Assembly (NCBI GenBank): GCA_030674185.1
Contig: CM060312.1
Coordinates: forward strand, 67,685,237-67,749,236
Reading direction: 5' to 3'
Length of the DNA stretch: 64,000 nt
Source of the DNA: Monoplex corrugatus
Taxonomy: Eukaryota; Mollusca; Gastropoda; Littorinimorpha; Ranellidae
Part shown: positions 63,819-64,000 of the stretch, one piece after another
Position numbering within the stretch: position 1 is the stretch's first letter
Layout of the letters: every line of letters starts with the position of its first letter
Notes under the pieces: generated by a model
Databases searched by the model: none
What the model saw: only the letters and a program-made list of their open reading frames with translations
Told to the model about the DNA's origin: nothing
Program-made: the position numbers and the translations under genes

Positions 63819-64000
63819 GCTGAACTATATGATGGATTAAAATGAAGTTGAAAATAGCCTATTGTGATATGAAATTTCTTTTGTTTTTGTTTTTTCCGAA
63901 GAAGAGCAAAAGATAGAGAAGAAGAAGAAACAGCAGCAGCAGAAGAAAAATATCAGCAACTCAAAATCAGAACGAAAAGGGTATACAGTCAGGTATTACA
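63819..64000. other. right edge, unassigned
   Basis: A/G-rich tract (GAAGAAGAA, CAGCAGCAG) with no clear splice pair. It could belong to the NTPase gene, but I cannot support an exon. Confidence 0.35.

Noticed and set aside
63850..63985. Next exon of the P-loop NTPase gene in the A/G-rich tract
   Set aside because: No acceptor in the required phase; low complexity only.

Overview
This is animal nuclear DNA with spliced genes, very dense interspersed repeats and many microsatellites. A mollusc, probably a marine gastropod, is the best guess from the retroelement mix and the style of the genes; no single sequence here proves it.

The main host gene is a complete, repeat-bloated WASL/N-WASP gene on the minus strand. 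Its ATG is at 47950 and its stop at 11058-11060. Every coding exon could be placed by splice sites, reading phase and protein similarity. In order they encode the WH1/EVH1 domain (exons 1-4, 47950 to 36344), a linker (exon 5, 35472-35416), a Lys/Asp-rich basic region (exon 6, 27911-27734), the CRIB/GTPase-binding region (exons 7 and 8, 24669-23787), the proline-rich region plus two WH2 motifs (exon 9, 20272-19738), the central helix (exons 10a and 10b) and the acidic Trp-containing tail (exon 11, 11119-11058). Exons 10a and 10b start and end in the same phase and cannot be joined in frame, so they look mutually exclusive. Exon 9 holds three apparent one-base frameshifts in homopolymers whose net effect is exactly what its flanking phases require.

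A second host gene runs on the plus strand at 49.0-62.3 kb. Three phase-compatible exons end in a P-loop NTPase exon (61915-62270). Its largest intron holds two RLE-type non-LTR retrotransposon copies in tandem, an 82-bp satellite and a 30-bp minisatellite.

The rest is mobile or repetitive. It includes two Penelope-like elements with GIY-YIG domains (about 1.6-3.9 kb and 44.9-46.1 kb), an RTE-like LINE with three short relatives, a Jockey/CR1-like LINE at the right end, L2/CR1-like fragments and a complete but dead mariner (38637-39965). There is also a tRNA-headed SINE family and a roughly 0.57-kb retroposon family with 10-15 bp target duplications. Finally, a 5231-bp TIR transposon (29103-34333) encodes a roughly 715-aa, four-segment DUF7869-like protein and is nested inside one copy of the 0.57-kb retroposon. 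The region 1-8390 shows no supportable host gene.
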